Shown here: in pieces, positions 1 to 8,347 of the stretch
Layout of the letters: the number at the start of each line of letters is the position of its first letter
Numbering within the stretch: the first letter of the stretch is position 1
Source of the DNA: CANLBN01 sp965230205
GTDB taxonomy: Bacteria; Pseudomonadota; Gammaproteobacteria; Pseudomonadales; Cellvibrionaceae
NCBI GenBank assembly: GCA_965230205.1
Contig: OZ245996.1
Coordinates: 2,914,001 to 2,978,000 of the forward strand
DNA: 64,000 nt
Direction of reading: 5' to 3'
The notes under the pieces: generated by a model
Databases searched by the model: none
Told to the model about the DNA's origin: nothing
What the model saw: the letters and a program-made list of their open reading frames with translations, nothing else
Translations under genes and position numbers: made by a program

Positions 1-1
1 T

Positions 2-88
2 GTTCGAGTTGAAGCATTAGGTGGCCATTTTCATGTTTTCTCATCGAAGGAAATTGGAACGGTTATCAAAGCAACAATACCGGTATAG
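2..88 (+). CDS. C-terminal tail of a sensor histidine kinase (partial)
   Basis: Only the last 28 codons lie in the window, in frame from base 2 to a TAG at 86-88. The peptide runs from VRVEALGGHFHV to a final KATIPV. This matches the end of a GHKL ATPase domain, where the G2-type sequence EALGG is followed by a short strand, a GT turn and a basic-hydrophobic end. It fits HisKA_3 (NarX/UhpB-like) kinases especially well. The rest of the gene is outside the window, so sensor domain and partner are unknown. The call rests on a short motif. Confidence 0.55.
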   Translation, partial: VRVEALGGHFHVFSSKEIGTVIKATIPV

Positions 89-99
89 CTGGTATTGTT
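73..99. terminator. Small inverted repeat after the kinase gene
   Basis: A 9-bp perfect stem (AACAATACC and GGTATTGTT) with a 9-nt loop spans the kinase stop codon and sits between convergent genes. No T-tract follows on either strand, so it may be a weak or Rho-assisted stop, or simply a hairpin. Confidence 0.3.
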
Positions 100-114
100 G
101 ATTAAGTTATGAAA

Positions 115-768
115 TCAGGCTTTGTGTATTTTTTTTGGTTTTTTCCTGTTGGGATAACAGCTTGTACACATGGGGCAAATAGTCCCATCGCAACCTCTGG
201 CAGTACAATACTCCCTGCCATAAAAAATAATTTGTAGATGCAGCTTATTCCAACGATCTTTTGGGAATAGTCGTTTTAAATCTTTTTCTGTTTGAACCAC
301 ATTTTTACCGCTAGTTAACCCCCAGCGCTGTGCTAAACGATGAATGTGCGTATCAACGGGAAATGCGGGCACCCCAAAAGCTTGTGACATCACCACGCTG
401 GCTGTCTTATGGCCAACTCCAGGTAGTTCCTCCAAAGCTTCCATATCAGCAGGTACTTCTCCATTGTATTCTTCAACCAGTATTTTAGAGAGTGTCGATA
501 TTGCTTTTGATTTTCTAGGCGAAAGACCACAAGGCCGGATAATTTCCTGAATCTTATCAACAGGTGCTTTTGCCATATCAAAAGGGTTGTTGGCTAATTG
601 CCATAAAGTCGGAGTAATTTTATTGACTCGTTCATCGGTACACTGAGCTGATAATAATACAGCCACTAATAGTGTATAAGGGTCTTTGTGATCGAGAGGA
701 ACTGGTGTTTCAGGATAAAGTGATTCCAGCTCATTTAATATATAGTCTACTCTTTCTTTTTTTAGCAT
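115..768 (-). CDS. nth: Endonuclease III (DNA glycosylase/AP lyase)
   Basis: A 217-residue enzyme that removes oxidised pyrimidines and cuts the abasic site in base excision repair. The helix-hairpin-helix reads LPGVGHKTASVV with catalytic Lys121, and catalytic Asp139 is in FPVDTHIHRL, so both lyase residues are present. The C-terminus carries five cysteines (188, 193, 198, 201, 204) for an iron-sulfur cluster. Their spacing is C-x4-C-x4-C-x2-C-x2-C rather than the usual C-x6-C-x2-C-x5-C. Length matches the family (about 210). The gene lies 25 bp downstream of dapC on the same strand, so it may be the last cistron of map-glnD-dapC. The Nth fold is certain. The altered cluster suggests a distinct subfamily, possibly acquired. 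Confidence 0.95.
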   Translation of the reverse strand: MLKKERVDYILNELESLYPETPVPLDHKDPYTLLVAVLLSAQCTDERVNKITPTLWQLANNPFDMAKAPVDKIQEIIRPCGLSPRKSKAISTLSKILVEEYNGEVPADMEALEELPGVGHKTASVVMSQAFGVPAFPVDTHIHRLAQRWGLTSGKNVVQTEKDLKRLFPKDRWNKLHLQIIFYGREYCTARGCDGTICPMCTSCYPNRKKPKKIHKA

Positions 769-793
769 AACTTTTTATATGGTTTGAGAATGT

Positions 794-1990
794 TCAAAAC
801 TGGCTAACAAACTCTTTAATTCGATAAGCGGCTTCTTTACATTCATTGATAGGTGCGACCAAAGCCATACGGACATGATTTTTTCCAGGGTTACCCTCAT
901 TAACATCGCGACTAAGATAGCTGCCAGGTAACACAGTAATGTGTTGTTGTTCAAAAAGCTGCTGTGCAAAGGCTTCATCGTCGATAGGTGTTTTAGCCCA
1001 AAAATTAAATCCAGCTTCAGGCTGAGTGATTGGCCATGTATTTCCCAGGATATCGATCACTTGAGAAAATTTCTCGCGATACAAGGTTCTATTTTCAATA
1101 ACGTGGTCTTCATTCTGCCATGCCGCAATACTTGCAAGTTGAACCGGTATAGGCATAGCGCAACCATGATATGTCCGATATTGTAAGAATTGGGTAATGA
1201 TAGAGGAGTCTCCAGCTACAAAGCCAGAGCGTAGACCAGGTAAATTTGAACGTTTGGATAAGCTGTGAAATACAACGCAGCGTGAAAAATCGTCTCTGCC
1301 TAACTCTGCGCAAGCCTGTAATAAACCGGCGGGTGGTTGTTGATCATTTGGGTATATTTCAGAATAGCATTCATCGCTAGCAATAATGAAATCGTATTTA
1401 TCTGCCAGTTCAATCAACATTTTGTACGTTGTTAAATCGACAACTGATCCCGTAGGATTATTGGGAGAGCAAATATAGAGTAACTGACAACGTTGCCATT
1501 CCTTGTCTGTGACGCCAGAAAAATCAGGCAAGTAATTATTATCTTCCTGACAGTTGATATAACGTGGCTCTGCACCGGCAAGAAAGGCAGCCCCTTCATA
1601 AATTTGATAAAACGGATTGGGCATTATCACTATTGGATTTTTAGAGCGATCAATAACAGCTTGTGCAAATGCAAATAATGCCTCGCGAGTGCCGTTAACG
1701 GGTAAGATATGTTGTTCTGGGTTTAGGGTGTTTGCATTCAGCTTGAATCGTTTAGTTAGCCAGCCCTCAATAGCTTGCCGTAATTCTATCGAACCCTTGG
1801 TGGCTGGGTATTGAGAGACTTTGGATAGTTCTTTGACCAAGGTTTCTAAAACGAAATCCGGCGGAGTATGTTTCGGCTCTCCAATCGACCAGGCAATATG
1901 CTTAATGTCTGTATTAGGGTTTGTGTTAGCTTTTAATACAGCTAATTTTTCAAAGGGGTAGGGTTGGAGTTTATTTAAATCAGGGTTCAT
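794..1990 (-). CDS. dapC: Succinyldiaminopimelate transaminase
   Basis: A 398-residue class I/II PLP aminotransferase. It has the SPNNPTGSV loop, the SDECYSEIY aspartate region, and the lysine Schiff-base motif SLSKRSNLPGLRSG. The start reads MNPDLNKLQPYPFEKL, typical of DapC, which makes N-succinyl-LL-diaminopimelate for lysine and peptidoglycan. The location directly after glnD is the order known in Pseudomonas and supports DapC over a generic aspartate aminotransferase. The ATG overlaps the glnD stop (ATGA at 1987-1990) and has no clear Shine-Dalgarno, so translation probably depends on coupling to glnD. Confidence 0.9.
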   Translation of the reverse strand: MNPDLNKLQPYPFEKLAVLKANTNPNTDIKHIAWSIGEPKHTPPDFVLETLVKELSKVSQYPATKGSIELRQAIEGWLTKRFKLNANTLNPEQHILPVNGTREALFAFAQAVIDRSKNPIVIMPNPFYQIYEGAAFLAGAEPRYINCQEDNNYLPDFSGVTDKEWQRCQLLYICSPNNPTGSVVDLTTYKMLIELADKYDFIIASDECYSEIYPNDQQPPAGLLQACAELGRDDFSRCVVFHSLSKRSNLPGLRSGFVAGDSSIITQFLQYRTYHGCAMPIPVQLASIAAWQNEDHVIENRTLYREKFSQVIDILGNTWPITQPEAGFNFWAKTPIDDEAFAQQLFEQQHITVLPGSYLSRDVNEGNPGKNHVRMALVAPINECKEAAYRIKEFVSQF

Positions 1991-4710
1991 ATGCTTGATA
2001 CATTATCGTTAGTTTTTGCATTTAATTCTTGTTGAATACTAAGTTGTAATTGTTCGCACAGCTTAGGGTCATTTAAGCGGTTGCCATTTTTATCGGTAAT
2101 GAAGAAGATATCTTCAACCCGTTCTCCGAGTGTTGTAATCTTTGCAGTTACAAGTTCAATATTATACTCAACAAATATTCGAGCTAAACGCGCTAAAAAT
2201 CCAGGGCGGTCGGGACTGATGACTTCAAGTATTGTATGCTGTTGTGAAATATCATTGCTGATGTTGGTTCTTGTAGGTGCGTTAAAGTATTTGAGCTTTC
2301 GTGGAGTACGACGTTTAATAATATCACTATAGTTATCACTCAAATTCAGTTCAGCTGTAATTGAGGAAACAATCGTTTTTATGCTTTCAGGATTAGTGAC
2401 GGGTAGGTCATCACGATCTAATACATAAAATGTATCCATCGTATGTCCAGATACTGTGCTGTAAATGCGAGCATCCTGAACATTAAGTTGCAGTTGATCC
2501 AGCGCGCTGGTTGCCGCCGCAAAAATATTATTTTTCTCTAAAGCATGAATGAAAATTTGGGTAACTTTGTGACTGCCTCTTAAGGTATGGTCAGAAACCA
2601 ATACCAGAGGCTGTTCTTTGTCTTTTTTGGTAAGTATCGCTTGCGTATGCCAGACAATATCATCAGCGCTTTCACGCAAGAAATAATCATCTCCAGCCGT
2701 TTGCCAGAGTTCCCAAACTGATTGTTCATCAATATCAGTTTCTTGCAAGAGCATATGCATTGCAGCTTCTTGTGTTTCCGTAATGCATTCTTCTCTATCG
2801 ATTGGGTTTTCCAGGCCTCGATTGAGTGCACGTTTAGTTTCGTTATAGAGTTGTAGTAATAAGCTGGCGCGCCAGTTGTTCCATATGTCCGGATTAGTTG
2901 CGTTCATGTCGGCAACAGTCAAAACGTATAAATAGTCTAGATGAAGTTGGTCACCAACTAGCTTTGCGAAATCATGAATCACATCTGGGTCGGAGAGGTC
3001 TTGTTTTTGAGATGTAGATGACATGGTTAAATGTTCTCTCACCAGCCAGCTTATTAACAACGTTTTGCGCTTTGATAGCTGGTGCCTAACGCAGAAATTA
3101 ATGGCATCTTCTTCACCTAGTACCGAATGATCACCCCCACGCCCTTTGGCAATATCATGATAAAGCCCAGCAATATATAGAATCTCTTTTTTAGGTAATT
3201 GATGAAATATGCGAGTGATAGACGGGTATTGCTTCTCTACTTCTGGTCGTAGCAGTCTTCTTATAAATTCTATTAGATTGAGTGTATGGTCGTCGACAGT
3301 ATAAATATGGAAAAGGTCGTGCTGCATTTGGCCAATAATATGATCAAACTCTGGTAAGTACCGCCCTAAAATACCATAGCGTTTCATACGTTTTAACTGG
3401 GTAACGAGTTTATAGGGTGAGCGCAATAATTCCAAAAATAGCTCTTGATTAACTGGGTCTTGACGGAATTCTTCATTGATGAGTATTCGACTTTCTCTAA
3501 GCAAGCGAATTGTTGAAGCACGAACGCCAGTAATGCTCTCATTTTGAGCGGCTAATACAAAAATTTCTAAAAGGGCTGATGGCGTCTCTTCGAAGACTTT
3601 AATATGAATGACTTCAATGAAGTTGCCTCTTAGTTGAAACCGTTCGTTAATTGGTATGGCTTTTGCGCTTGAGCCCCGATTAATAATTGCTTCATCTAAA
3701 AATTGTAGGAGTACATCGTTTAGCTCTCTGAGTGAGAGAACAATACGATAGTAATCATGCATAAATTGTTCGATGGCGAGCTGTCCATCGGCATCTTTGT
3801 AGCCAAATAGGGAGGCGAGGTCTTTTTGATAGTCAAAAAGTAATCGCTCTTCTGGGCGACTGGCTGTCATATGCAGCCCATAGCGTACTTTCCATAAAAA
3901 TTCTTCTCCATAAATTAATGAAGCGTATTCTTCATCGGTAAAGAAGCCTTTGCCTTCCAGTGCAGCTAGCGTATTGACATTGAAAAAACGTTTGGCAACC
4001 CATTGGATCGTTTGAATATCTCGTAAACCACCTGGAGCATTTTTAACATTGGGCTCTAAGTTGTATTCGGTATCGTTATACTTTTCGTGCCGAGACTCTT
4101 GCTCTTCAGTTTTAGCCAGAAAAAACTTGTCATTGGTCCACATTTTGTCGCTGGATGTATTGAGCTGTAGTTCTTGAAATAAGGATGAAGGTCCTTGTAG
4201 GACTCGAGCTTCCATTATGCTGGTGGCAACGGTAATGTCTTCGCGAGCAATATTGGTACACTCGTCGATTGTGCGTACGCTATGCCCTATATTTAGCCCA
4301 ATATCCCAAAGTAAGGTTAAAAATGCCTGGCTACTTTCGTAATTTTTTGAGCCTGGAGAATTGGACATCAAAATAAGCAGATCAATATCTGATTTTGGGT
4401 GGAGCTCTCCACGACCGTACCCGCCAACGGCAATCAAGCTGACTTCATTGTGATTCCATTCAAATTGGTGCCAGGCATAGTGGAGTAGGCAGTCAATTAA
4501 TAGTGCTCGTTCGTAGATAATATTACGAATTGACTCTCCTTCTTTAAAGCGAATATCAAATTGATAATTGATTGCTTCAATAGCCGCTTTAAATACATTA
4601 ATGATAGAGTTTGTTCTTGCTAACGCAGCGCGAAATCGCATTTGATTAAATGCGATGGGAACCGGGGTTTCTTCTAAAATAGGGATTTCTAGCAATGCAG
4701 GGTTAGGCAA
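1987..4710 (-). CDS. glnD: Bifunctional PII uridylyltransferase/uridylyl-removing enzyme
   Basis: Nitrogen sensor that adds UMP to PII proteins when glutamine is low and removes it when glutamine is high. The domains appear in family order: nucleotidyltransferase with GGYGRGELHPKSDIDLLIL, a GlnD helical linker, an HD hydrolase domain with HDIAKGRGGDHS, and two C-terminal ACT domains (one around VSDHTLRGSHKV, one around VISPDRPGFLARL). I place the start at TTG 4710, giving 907 residues. It is preceded by an AGGAAG ribosome site and overlaps the map stop (TTGCCTAA). An ATG at 4797 would add 29 residues lying inside map and is less likely. The stop overlaps the dapC start. Confidence 0.93.
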   Translation of the reverse strand: MPNPALLEIPILEETPVPIAFNQMRFRAALARTNSIINVFKAAIEAINYQFDIRFKEGESIRNIIYERALLIDCLLHYAWHQFEWNHNEVSLIAVGGYGRGELHPKSDIDLLILMSNSPGSKNYESSQAFLTLLWDIGLNIGHSVRTIDECTNIAREDITVATSIMEARVLQGPSSLFQELQLNTSSDKMWTNDKFFLAKTEEQESRHEKYNDTEYNLEPNVKNAPGGLRDIQTIQWVAKRFFNVNTLAALEGKGFFTDEEYASLIYGEEFLWKVRYGLHMTASRPEERLLFDYQKDLASLFGYKDADGQLAIEQFMHDYYRIVLSLRELNDVLLQFLDEAIINRGSSAKAIPINERFQLRGNFIEVIHIKVFEETPSALLEIFVLAAQNESITGVRASTIRLLRESRILINEEFRQDPVNQELFLELLRSPYKLVTQLKRMKRYGILGRYLPEFDHIIGQMQHDLFHIYTVDDHTLNLIEFIRRLLRPEVEKQYPSITRIFHQLPKKEILYIAGLYHDIAKGRGGDHSVLGEEDAINFCVRHQLSKRKTLLISWLVREHLTMSSTSQKQDLSDPDVIHDFAKLVGDQLHLDYLYVLTVADMNATNPDIWNNWRASLLLQLYNETKRALNRGLENPIDREECITETQEAAMHMLLQETDIDEQSVWELWQTAGDDYFLRESADDIVWHTQAILTKKDKEQPLVLVSDHTLRGSHKVTQIFIHALEKNNIFAAATSALDQLQLNVQDARIYSTVSGHTMDTFYVLDRDDLPVTNPESIKTIVSSITAELNLSDNYSDIIKRRTPRKLKYFNAPTRTNISNDISQQHTILEVISPDRPGFLARLARIFVEYNIELVTAKITTLGERVEDIFFITDKNGNRLNDPKLCEQLQLSIQQELNAKTNDNVSSI

Positions 4711-5476
4711 AGTTTTCTTCCTGACGAGCAGTGAGAACTTCAACGCCGGTTTTGGTAACAAGCAGTGTATGTTCCCATTGAGCAGAAAGCCGCCCATCCT
4801 TTGTTTCTACAGTCCAGCCATCGCCTTTTAGTTTTGTTTGTGCTTTGCCCGCATTGATCATGGGCTCTATGGTAAAGCACATGCCTTCTTGTAAGGCCAT
4901 GCCTGTATCGGGCTTGCCGTAATGAAGCACTTGAGGGTCCTCATGGAACGTACTGCCGATGCCGTGGCCACAATATTCTCGAACGACAGAATAATAATTA
5001 GATTCGGCATGTTGTTGGATTACATGGCCAATATCACCTAAGCGAGTGCCTGGTTTAACAAGTTCTATGCCTTTATAAAGGCACTCTTGCGTGATATTCA
5101 CTAGGCGTTCAGCATGGGCTGATGTTTTACCCACAAAATACATTTTACTGGTGTCGCCATGGTAGCCCTCGTAAATAACGGTAACGTCGATATTAATAAT
5201 GTCACCGCTCTTTAAGGTTTTCTTTTCAGATGGAATACCATGACAAATGACATGGTTGACCGATGTGCAAATTGACTTCGGGAAGCCTCTATAGCCCAGG
5301 CATGCCGGAATCGCCTTTTGCACTTGGGTAATGTGGTCATGGCAAAGCTTATCTAGTTCGGCGGTGCTAACCCCTGGTTTGACGTAGGGCCCTATCATTT
5401 CCAGCACTTCAGCAGCCATTTTTCCTGCAATGCGCATTTTTTCGATTTCTTCGGGAGTTTTAATGCTAATAGTCAT
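4703..5476 (-). CDS. map: Methionine aminopeptidase, type I
   Basis: A 257-residue enzyme that removes the initiator methionine from nascent proteins. The metal ligands are visible: Asp in INIDVTVIYEG, Asp in YHGDTSKMYF, His in GHGIGSTFHEDP, Glu in FTIEPMINAG and Glu in QWEHTLLVT. Length is typical of bacterial type Ia. It is the first gene of a minus-strand map-glnD-dapC(-nth) unit, divergent from the rpsB side as in other gammaproteobacteria. The leader carries three AGTGCTRAA repeats but no obvious Shine-Dalgarno before the ATG. Confidence 0.97.
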   Translation of the reverse strand: MTISIKTPEEIEKMRIAGKMAAEVLEMIGPYVKPGVSTAELDKLCHDHITQVQKAIPACLGYRGFPKSICTSVNHVICHGIPSEKKTLKSGDIINIDVTVIYEGYHGDTSKMYFVGKTSAHAERLVNITQECLYKGIELVKPGTRLGDIGHVIQQHAESNYYSVVREYCGHGIGSTFHEDPQVLHYGKPDTGMALQEGMCFTIEPMINAGKAQTKLKGDGWTVETKDGRLSAQWEHTLLVTKTGVEVLTARQEENFA

Positions 5477-5477
5477 A

Positions 5478-5515
5478 AGTGCTGAACCGTAGTGCTAAAA
5501 ATAAGTAGTGCTAAA
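5478..5515. repeat. Three direct copies of AGTGCTRAA in the map leader
   Basis: AGTGCTGAA (5478-5486), AGTGCTAAA (5491-5499) and AGTGCTAAA (5507-5515) lie in the same orientation just upstream of the map start codon. In the map transcript they read as TTTAGCACT-type boxes where a Shine-Dalgarno would be expected. Function is unknown and slippage is possible. Confidence 0.5.
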
Positions 5516-5531
5516 TAAACAGTGTGATCAC

Positions 5532-5560
5532 TTTATAAGTGGAAAAGCCGCTATTGTAAA
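5532..5560 (-). promoter_or_regulatory. Putative sigma-70 promoter for map-glnD-dapC
   Basis: On the minus strand, TTTACA (5555-5560) and TATAAA (5532-5537) are separated by exactly 17 bp. A CACTT/AAGTG inverted repeat surrounds the -10 and a TGATCA palindrome follows, so an operator here is possible. The map ATG is 56 bp downstream of the -10. Confidence 0.6.
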
Positions 5561-5603
5561 CTACCTTGCCCTGTCGGGTCAGCTGTATTTCAGAGGTGCT
5601 AGC

Positions 5604-5632
5604 TTGACAAAGACATTAGTAGTTATTAACTT
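5604..5632 (+). promoter_or_regulatory. Possible promoter for the lipoprotein gene
   Basis: A perfect TTGACA at 5604-5609 is followed at 17-bp spacing by TAACTT, a weak -10. The gene start is 186 bp further on, so a long leader would be implied. Confidence 0.3.
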
Positions 5633-5817
5633 GGCGGGCTAATAATCATATTTCTGCTAGGGTTATAGGTAAGGGCAGTGTGAAACATGCCGACCGGAAG
5701 CATGAATAGTTTTGTTATTAATGTAGTACGACAGAAGAAATGTTTGTAAAAGTAAATGCTATACCTAATAAATCACCTTGGTTTGGCTCTGTATAGGGTT
5801 GCCAGGAAAAAATAATA

Positions 5818-7521
5818 ATGAAGCTACAGTTTTCACAACCCTTCCGATGCTTATTTGTAGCCTTAACACTCTTGTTTGCTGGCTGCTCTGGTGGCGGGGG
5901 TGGCTCTGATGATGATACGCCTGCTACTGTGCCTGAATTTGTCTCTATTTCAGGGAGGGTGAGTTATGAGCGGATTCCTTTTAGTGCAATATCGGATAAC
6001 GGCCTCGACTATATTAACTCTCAGGTAATGCCAGCCCGTGGTGTCAGTGTTCAGTTACTCGATGCCGATGGCTTTGTGATTACCGTTACCAGCACTGATG
6101 ATAATGGTGATTATACGCTTACTTTTATTCCTTCCAAGACCCTGGTAAGGGTTCGGGTGTTTGCTGAATTGTCTAAAACCAGTTTGCCCTCGTGGGAAGT
6201 GAGGGCATTGGATAATACTGCGGGTAATGCCCAGTATGTGCTCGATGGCGCTTTGGCTAGTAGTGGTATAGCTGATTCTGTTCGCAATCTGCATGCTGCC
6301 TCTGGATGGGATAATGCTTCATCTAGTTATATCTCTGCCCGAGCTGCGGCTCCCTTTGCAGTTCTTGATACTATCTATGATGGCCTGTTACAGATCACAG
6401 CAGCCGATAATACCTTGCGCTTACCTGAGTTGGATGTATTTTGGAGCCCATTAAATAACCCTGCCCAAGGTTTTTTAGCTGATGGTGATATAGGTAGCAG
6501 CTTTTATCGGCGCTTTGGTGTGGATAGTCGTATATATATTCTTGGTGCAGAAAATCAAAATACAGATGAATATGACGATCATGTCATTTTGCATGAATTG
6601 GCCCACTATTTTGAGGATGTGTTATCTAGAGCCGATACTATTGGTGGCCGTCATAATATTATTGAGTCGCTGGATATGCGTTTAGCATTTGCAGAGGGCT
6701 TTGCTAATGCTTATTCTGGCATGGTAAATAATGATCCTATATACCGAGATTCTTTTGGTGTAAGCCAAAATGAAGACTTTGACTTTAGTGTTGAATCCAA
6801 CCCTGATAGCGCTACTGATAATACGGGATGGTTTGTTGAAAGTTCCGTCCATTCATTGCTATACGATTTTTATGATGATAATAACGAGGGAACGGATGCT
6901 GTAAATGTAGGTTTTCAACCTATTTACGATGTGCTGAGTAGCGATGACTATATAAACCAAACGTCATTTACGACTATTTTTTCATTTGCGGACCTTTTTA
7001 GGGCGCATTCTTCAGTCGACGCGGCAGCTGTTGATAGTATGTTGGCGGCGCAGTCAATTTTTGGAACTGGTCCTTATGGTGATGGAGAAACCAATGATGG
7101 TGGTTCCGCTGATAATCTTCCTGTTTACAATGAATTAACCGTTAATGGTGGTCCTAGGCAAGTCTGTACTGGAAATACATTTGGTTCAGGAAGGGAGATC
7201 AATAAGCTGGGCAATCGTCAATTTGTGCGTTTCACAACAATGCCTGGTGCGCATATGATCACAGTATCCCGTGACTCGGGTCTTTTGCCATCTAATCCTG
7301 CTTTTGTTTTGCATCGCCGGGGACAAATAGAGGTCCGTGTGCCTGAGCCTGATACAGCCGCTTATGATATGGATGGTAATCTTGTGAGTGATCTGCGTAC
7401 ATTGGGGGGAGAGCCGGGTGAGCTTGAAGAATATATGCTAGAGGTCTTCAGTCGCTCAAATATTGATGGTGATATGTCTACGGGGGGGGATGTATGTTTG
7501 CTTGTTACAGTCACCACCTAA
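5818..7521 (+). CDS. Lipoprotein with carboxypeptidase-regulatory-like domain and HExxH metallopeptidase motif
   Basis: A 567-residue exported protein. The N-terminus is a lipoprotein signal peptide with lipobox LFAGC, followed by a Gly-Ser-Asp stretch. Residues about 45-130 look like a beta-sandwich carboxypeptidase-regulatory domain (SISGRVSYERI, DDNGDYTLTF). Around residue 258 is HELAHYFEDVL, a zinc-protease HExxH. About 30 residues later FAEGFANAYSGM offers a third glutamate ligand, as in gluzincin-type enzymes. The C-terminal part is unassigned. It likely acts at the outer membrane or cell surface. Substrate and family are not recognised. A small lipoprotein gene follows by 28 bp, so they probably form an operon inserted between map and rpsB. 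Confidence 0.75.
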   Translation: MKLQFSQPFRCLFVALTLLFAGCSGGGGGSDDDTPATVPEFVSISGRVSYERIPFSAISDNGLDYINSQVMPARGVSVQLLDADGFVITVTSTDDNGDYTLTFIPSKTLVRVRVFAELSKTSLPSWEVRALDNTAGNAQYVLDGALASSGIADSVRNLHAASGWDNASSSYISARAAAPFAVLDTIYDGLLQITAADNTLRLPELDVFWSPLNNPAQGFLADGDIGSSFYRRFGVDSRIYILGAENQNTDEYDDHVILHELAHYFEDVLSRADTIGGRHNIIESLDMRLAFAEGFANAYSGMVNNDPIYRDSFGVSQNEDFDFSVESNPDSATDNTGWFVESSVHSLLYDFYDDNNEGTDAVNVGFQPIYDVLSSDDYINQTSFTTIFSFADLFRAHSSVDAAAVDSMLAAQSIFGTGPYGDGETNDGGSADNLPVYNELTVNGGPRQVCTGNTFGSGREINKLGNRQFVRFTTMPGAHMITVSRDSGLLPSNPAFVLHRRGQIEVRVPEPDTAAYDMDGNLVSDLRTLGGEPGELEEYMLEVFSRSNIDGDMSTGGDVCLLVTVTT

Positions 7522-7549
7522 GTTTATGTTTCAATGTTGAGAATGTCTT

Positions 7550-8071
7550 ATGAAAACAATAGAGGCATTTCTAGTATTTTTATTCTTACCTGTTTTGCTG
7601 CTGGCCTGTGAGCAAAAGTCGGTGAGTAGAGAGGGTTTTATAGCTTCAGGCTATCAAAAGCCAGGTGCTGATGTTCGATTGCTAAAGAATAATATTTCTA
7701 TTGCTGAAGTGGGTGAGACACTGGACTTTTCCTTGTTGCTGCAAACTGGTCACTCTCGAGGTAAGCTGTTTGTGCAACTTGCCTCGAGTGATGGTTTGGA
7801 GATTCTTGAGGGTGACCTATCTTCGGAAATCGTTCTTCGTAGTGCTCCTATCTATGGAGTTCCTTTGGTTATCTATGCAAGTCGACAGGGTAAGCACTAC
7901 TTGCCTATCAGTGTAGTTCTGGAATTGCCTAATGGCCAAACAATGCAGCGTTCATTGTCGCTAATTGTCCGTGTGGGTGAGCAGCCTATGGAGCGAAGTC
8001 GTTCGTCTTCTCAAGTCGATAGGGATGGTCGCTTAATCAAATCACTACCAGCAGAAGAAGATATACGTTAA
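7550..8071 (+). CDS. Small putative lipoprotein, unknown function
   Basis: A 173-residue protein with a hydrophobic signal and lipobox LLLAC at residues 16-20. Residues about 40-145 alternate hydrophobic and polar residues with recurring VGETLDFSLLLQ-type strands, suggesting an immunoglobulin-like beta-sandwich. The last 30 residues are polar and charged (RSRSSSQVDRDGR). I do not recognise the family. It follows the HExxH lipoprotein gene by 28 bp, so a shared role such as partner, substrate or inhibitor is a reasonable guess only. Confidence 0.65.
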   Translation: MKTIEAFLVFLFLPVLLLACEQKSVSREGFIASGYQKPGADVRLLKNNISIAEVGETLDFSLLLQTGHSRGKLFVQLASSDGLEILEGDLSSEIVLRSAPIYGVPLVIYASRQGKHYLPISVVLELPNGQTMQRSLSLIVRVGEQPMERSRSSSQVDRDGRLIKSLPAEEDIR

Positions 8072-8147
8072 TACGTTGATTTTTAACTGCATTTAAGTGG
8101 GTGATTTTTGTTCTTGGTTCAAATTCCTTTTAATTGTCTGGTCGTTA

Positions 8148-8156
8148 TGGTATAAA
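8148..8156 (+). promoter_or_regulatory. Extended -10 promoter for rpsB-tsf
   Basis: TGGTATAAA is an extended -10 (TGn plus TATAAA) with no good -35. The bases just downstream are GC-rich (GCCGCCCGG), the type of discriminator found at stringently controlled ribosomal promoters. Transcription would start near 8163, leaving a leader of about 185 nt. Confidence 0.5.
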
Positions 8157-8162
8157 GCCGCC

Positions 8163-8347
8163 CGGCGTAGTGCAGCTTATTTTTGCGCTCGCTTAAATTA
8201 ATGAAATTAACTAATCGTCACACGTATGCCGTCACGTCGGTCTGGGTGCCTTAATTGATTGTTTAACTGTTTATCTTGGGCAGTTGAATGATGATTACGG
8301 GTTGATCGTTCGGGGTATATGGAGGCCTAACCCAAACAGGAAATTAT
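8163..8347 (+). promoter_or_regulatory. Long rpsB leader, possible S2 autoregulatory site
   Basis: The leader between the inferred promoter and the rpsB ATG is long and partly GC-rich against an AT-rich background. Near its end, GGGTT (about 8299-8303) can pair with AACCC (about 8329-8333), enclosing a GGAGG sequence. The likely ribosome site AGGAAA lies just after. Gammaproteobacterial rpsB leaders are known to bind S2 for feedback control. Assigning that role here is inference. Confidence 0.4.

Larger units (their letters stand above)
5477..5817. other. Divergent intergenic region between map and the lipoprotein genes
   Basis: This 341-bp gap has no open frame of interest. It holds a good sigma-70 type promoter reading toward map (5532-5560), a three-copy AGTGCTRAA motif next to the map start (5478-5515), and a consensus TTGACA at 5604-5609 facing the lipoprotein gene whose -10 match is poor. 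Confidence 0.6.
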
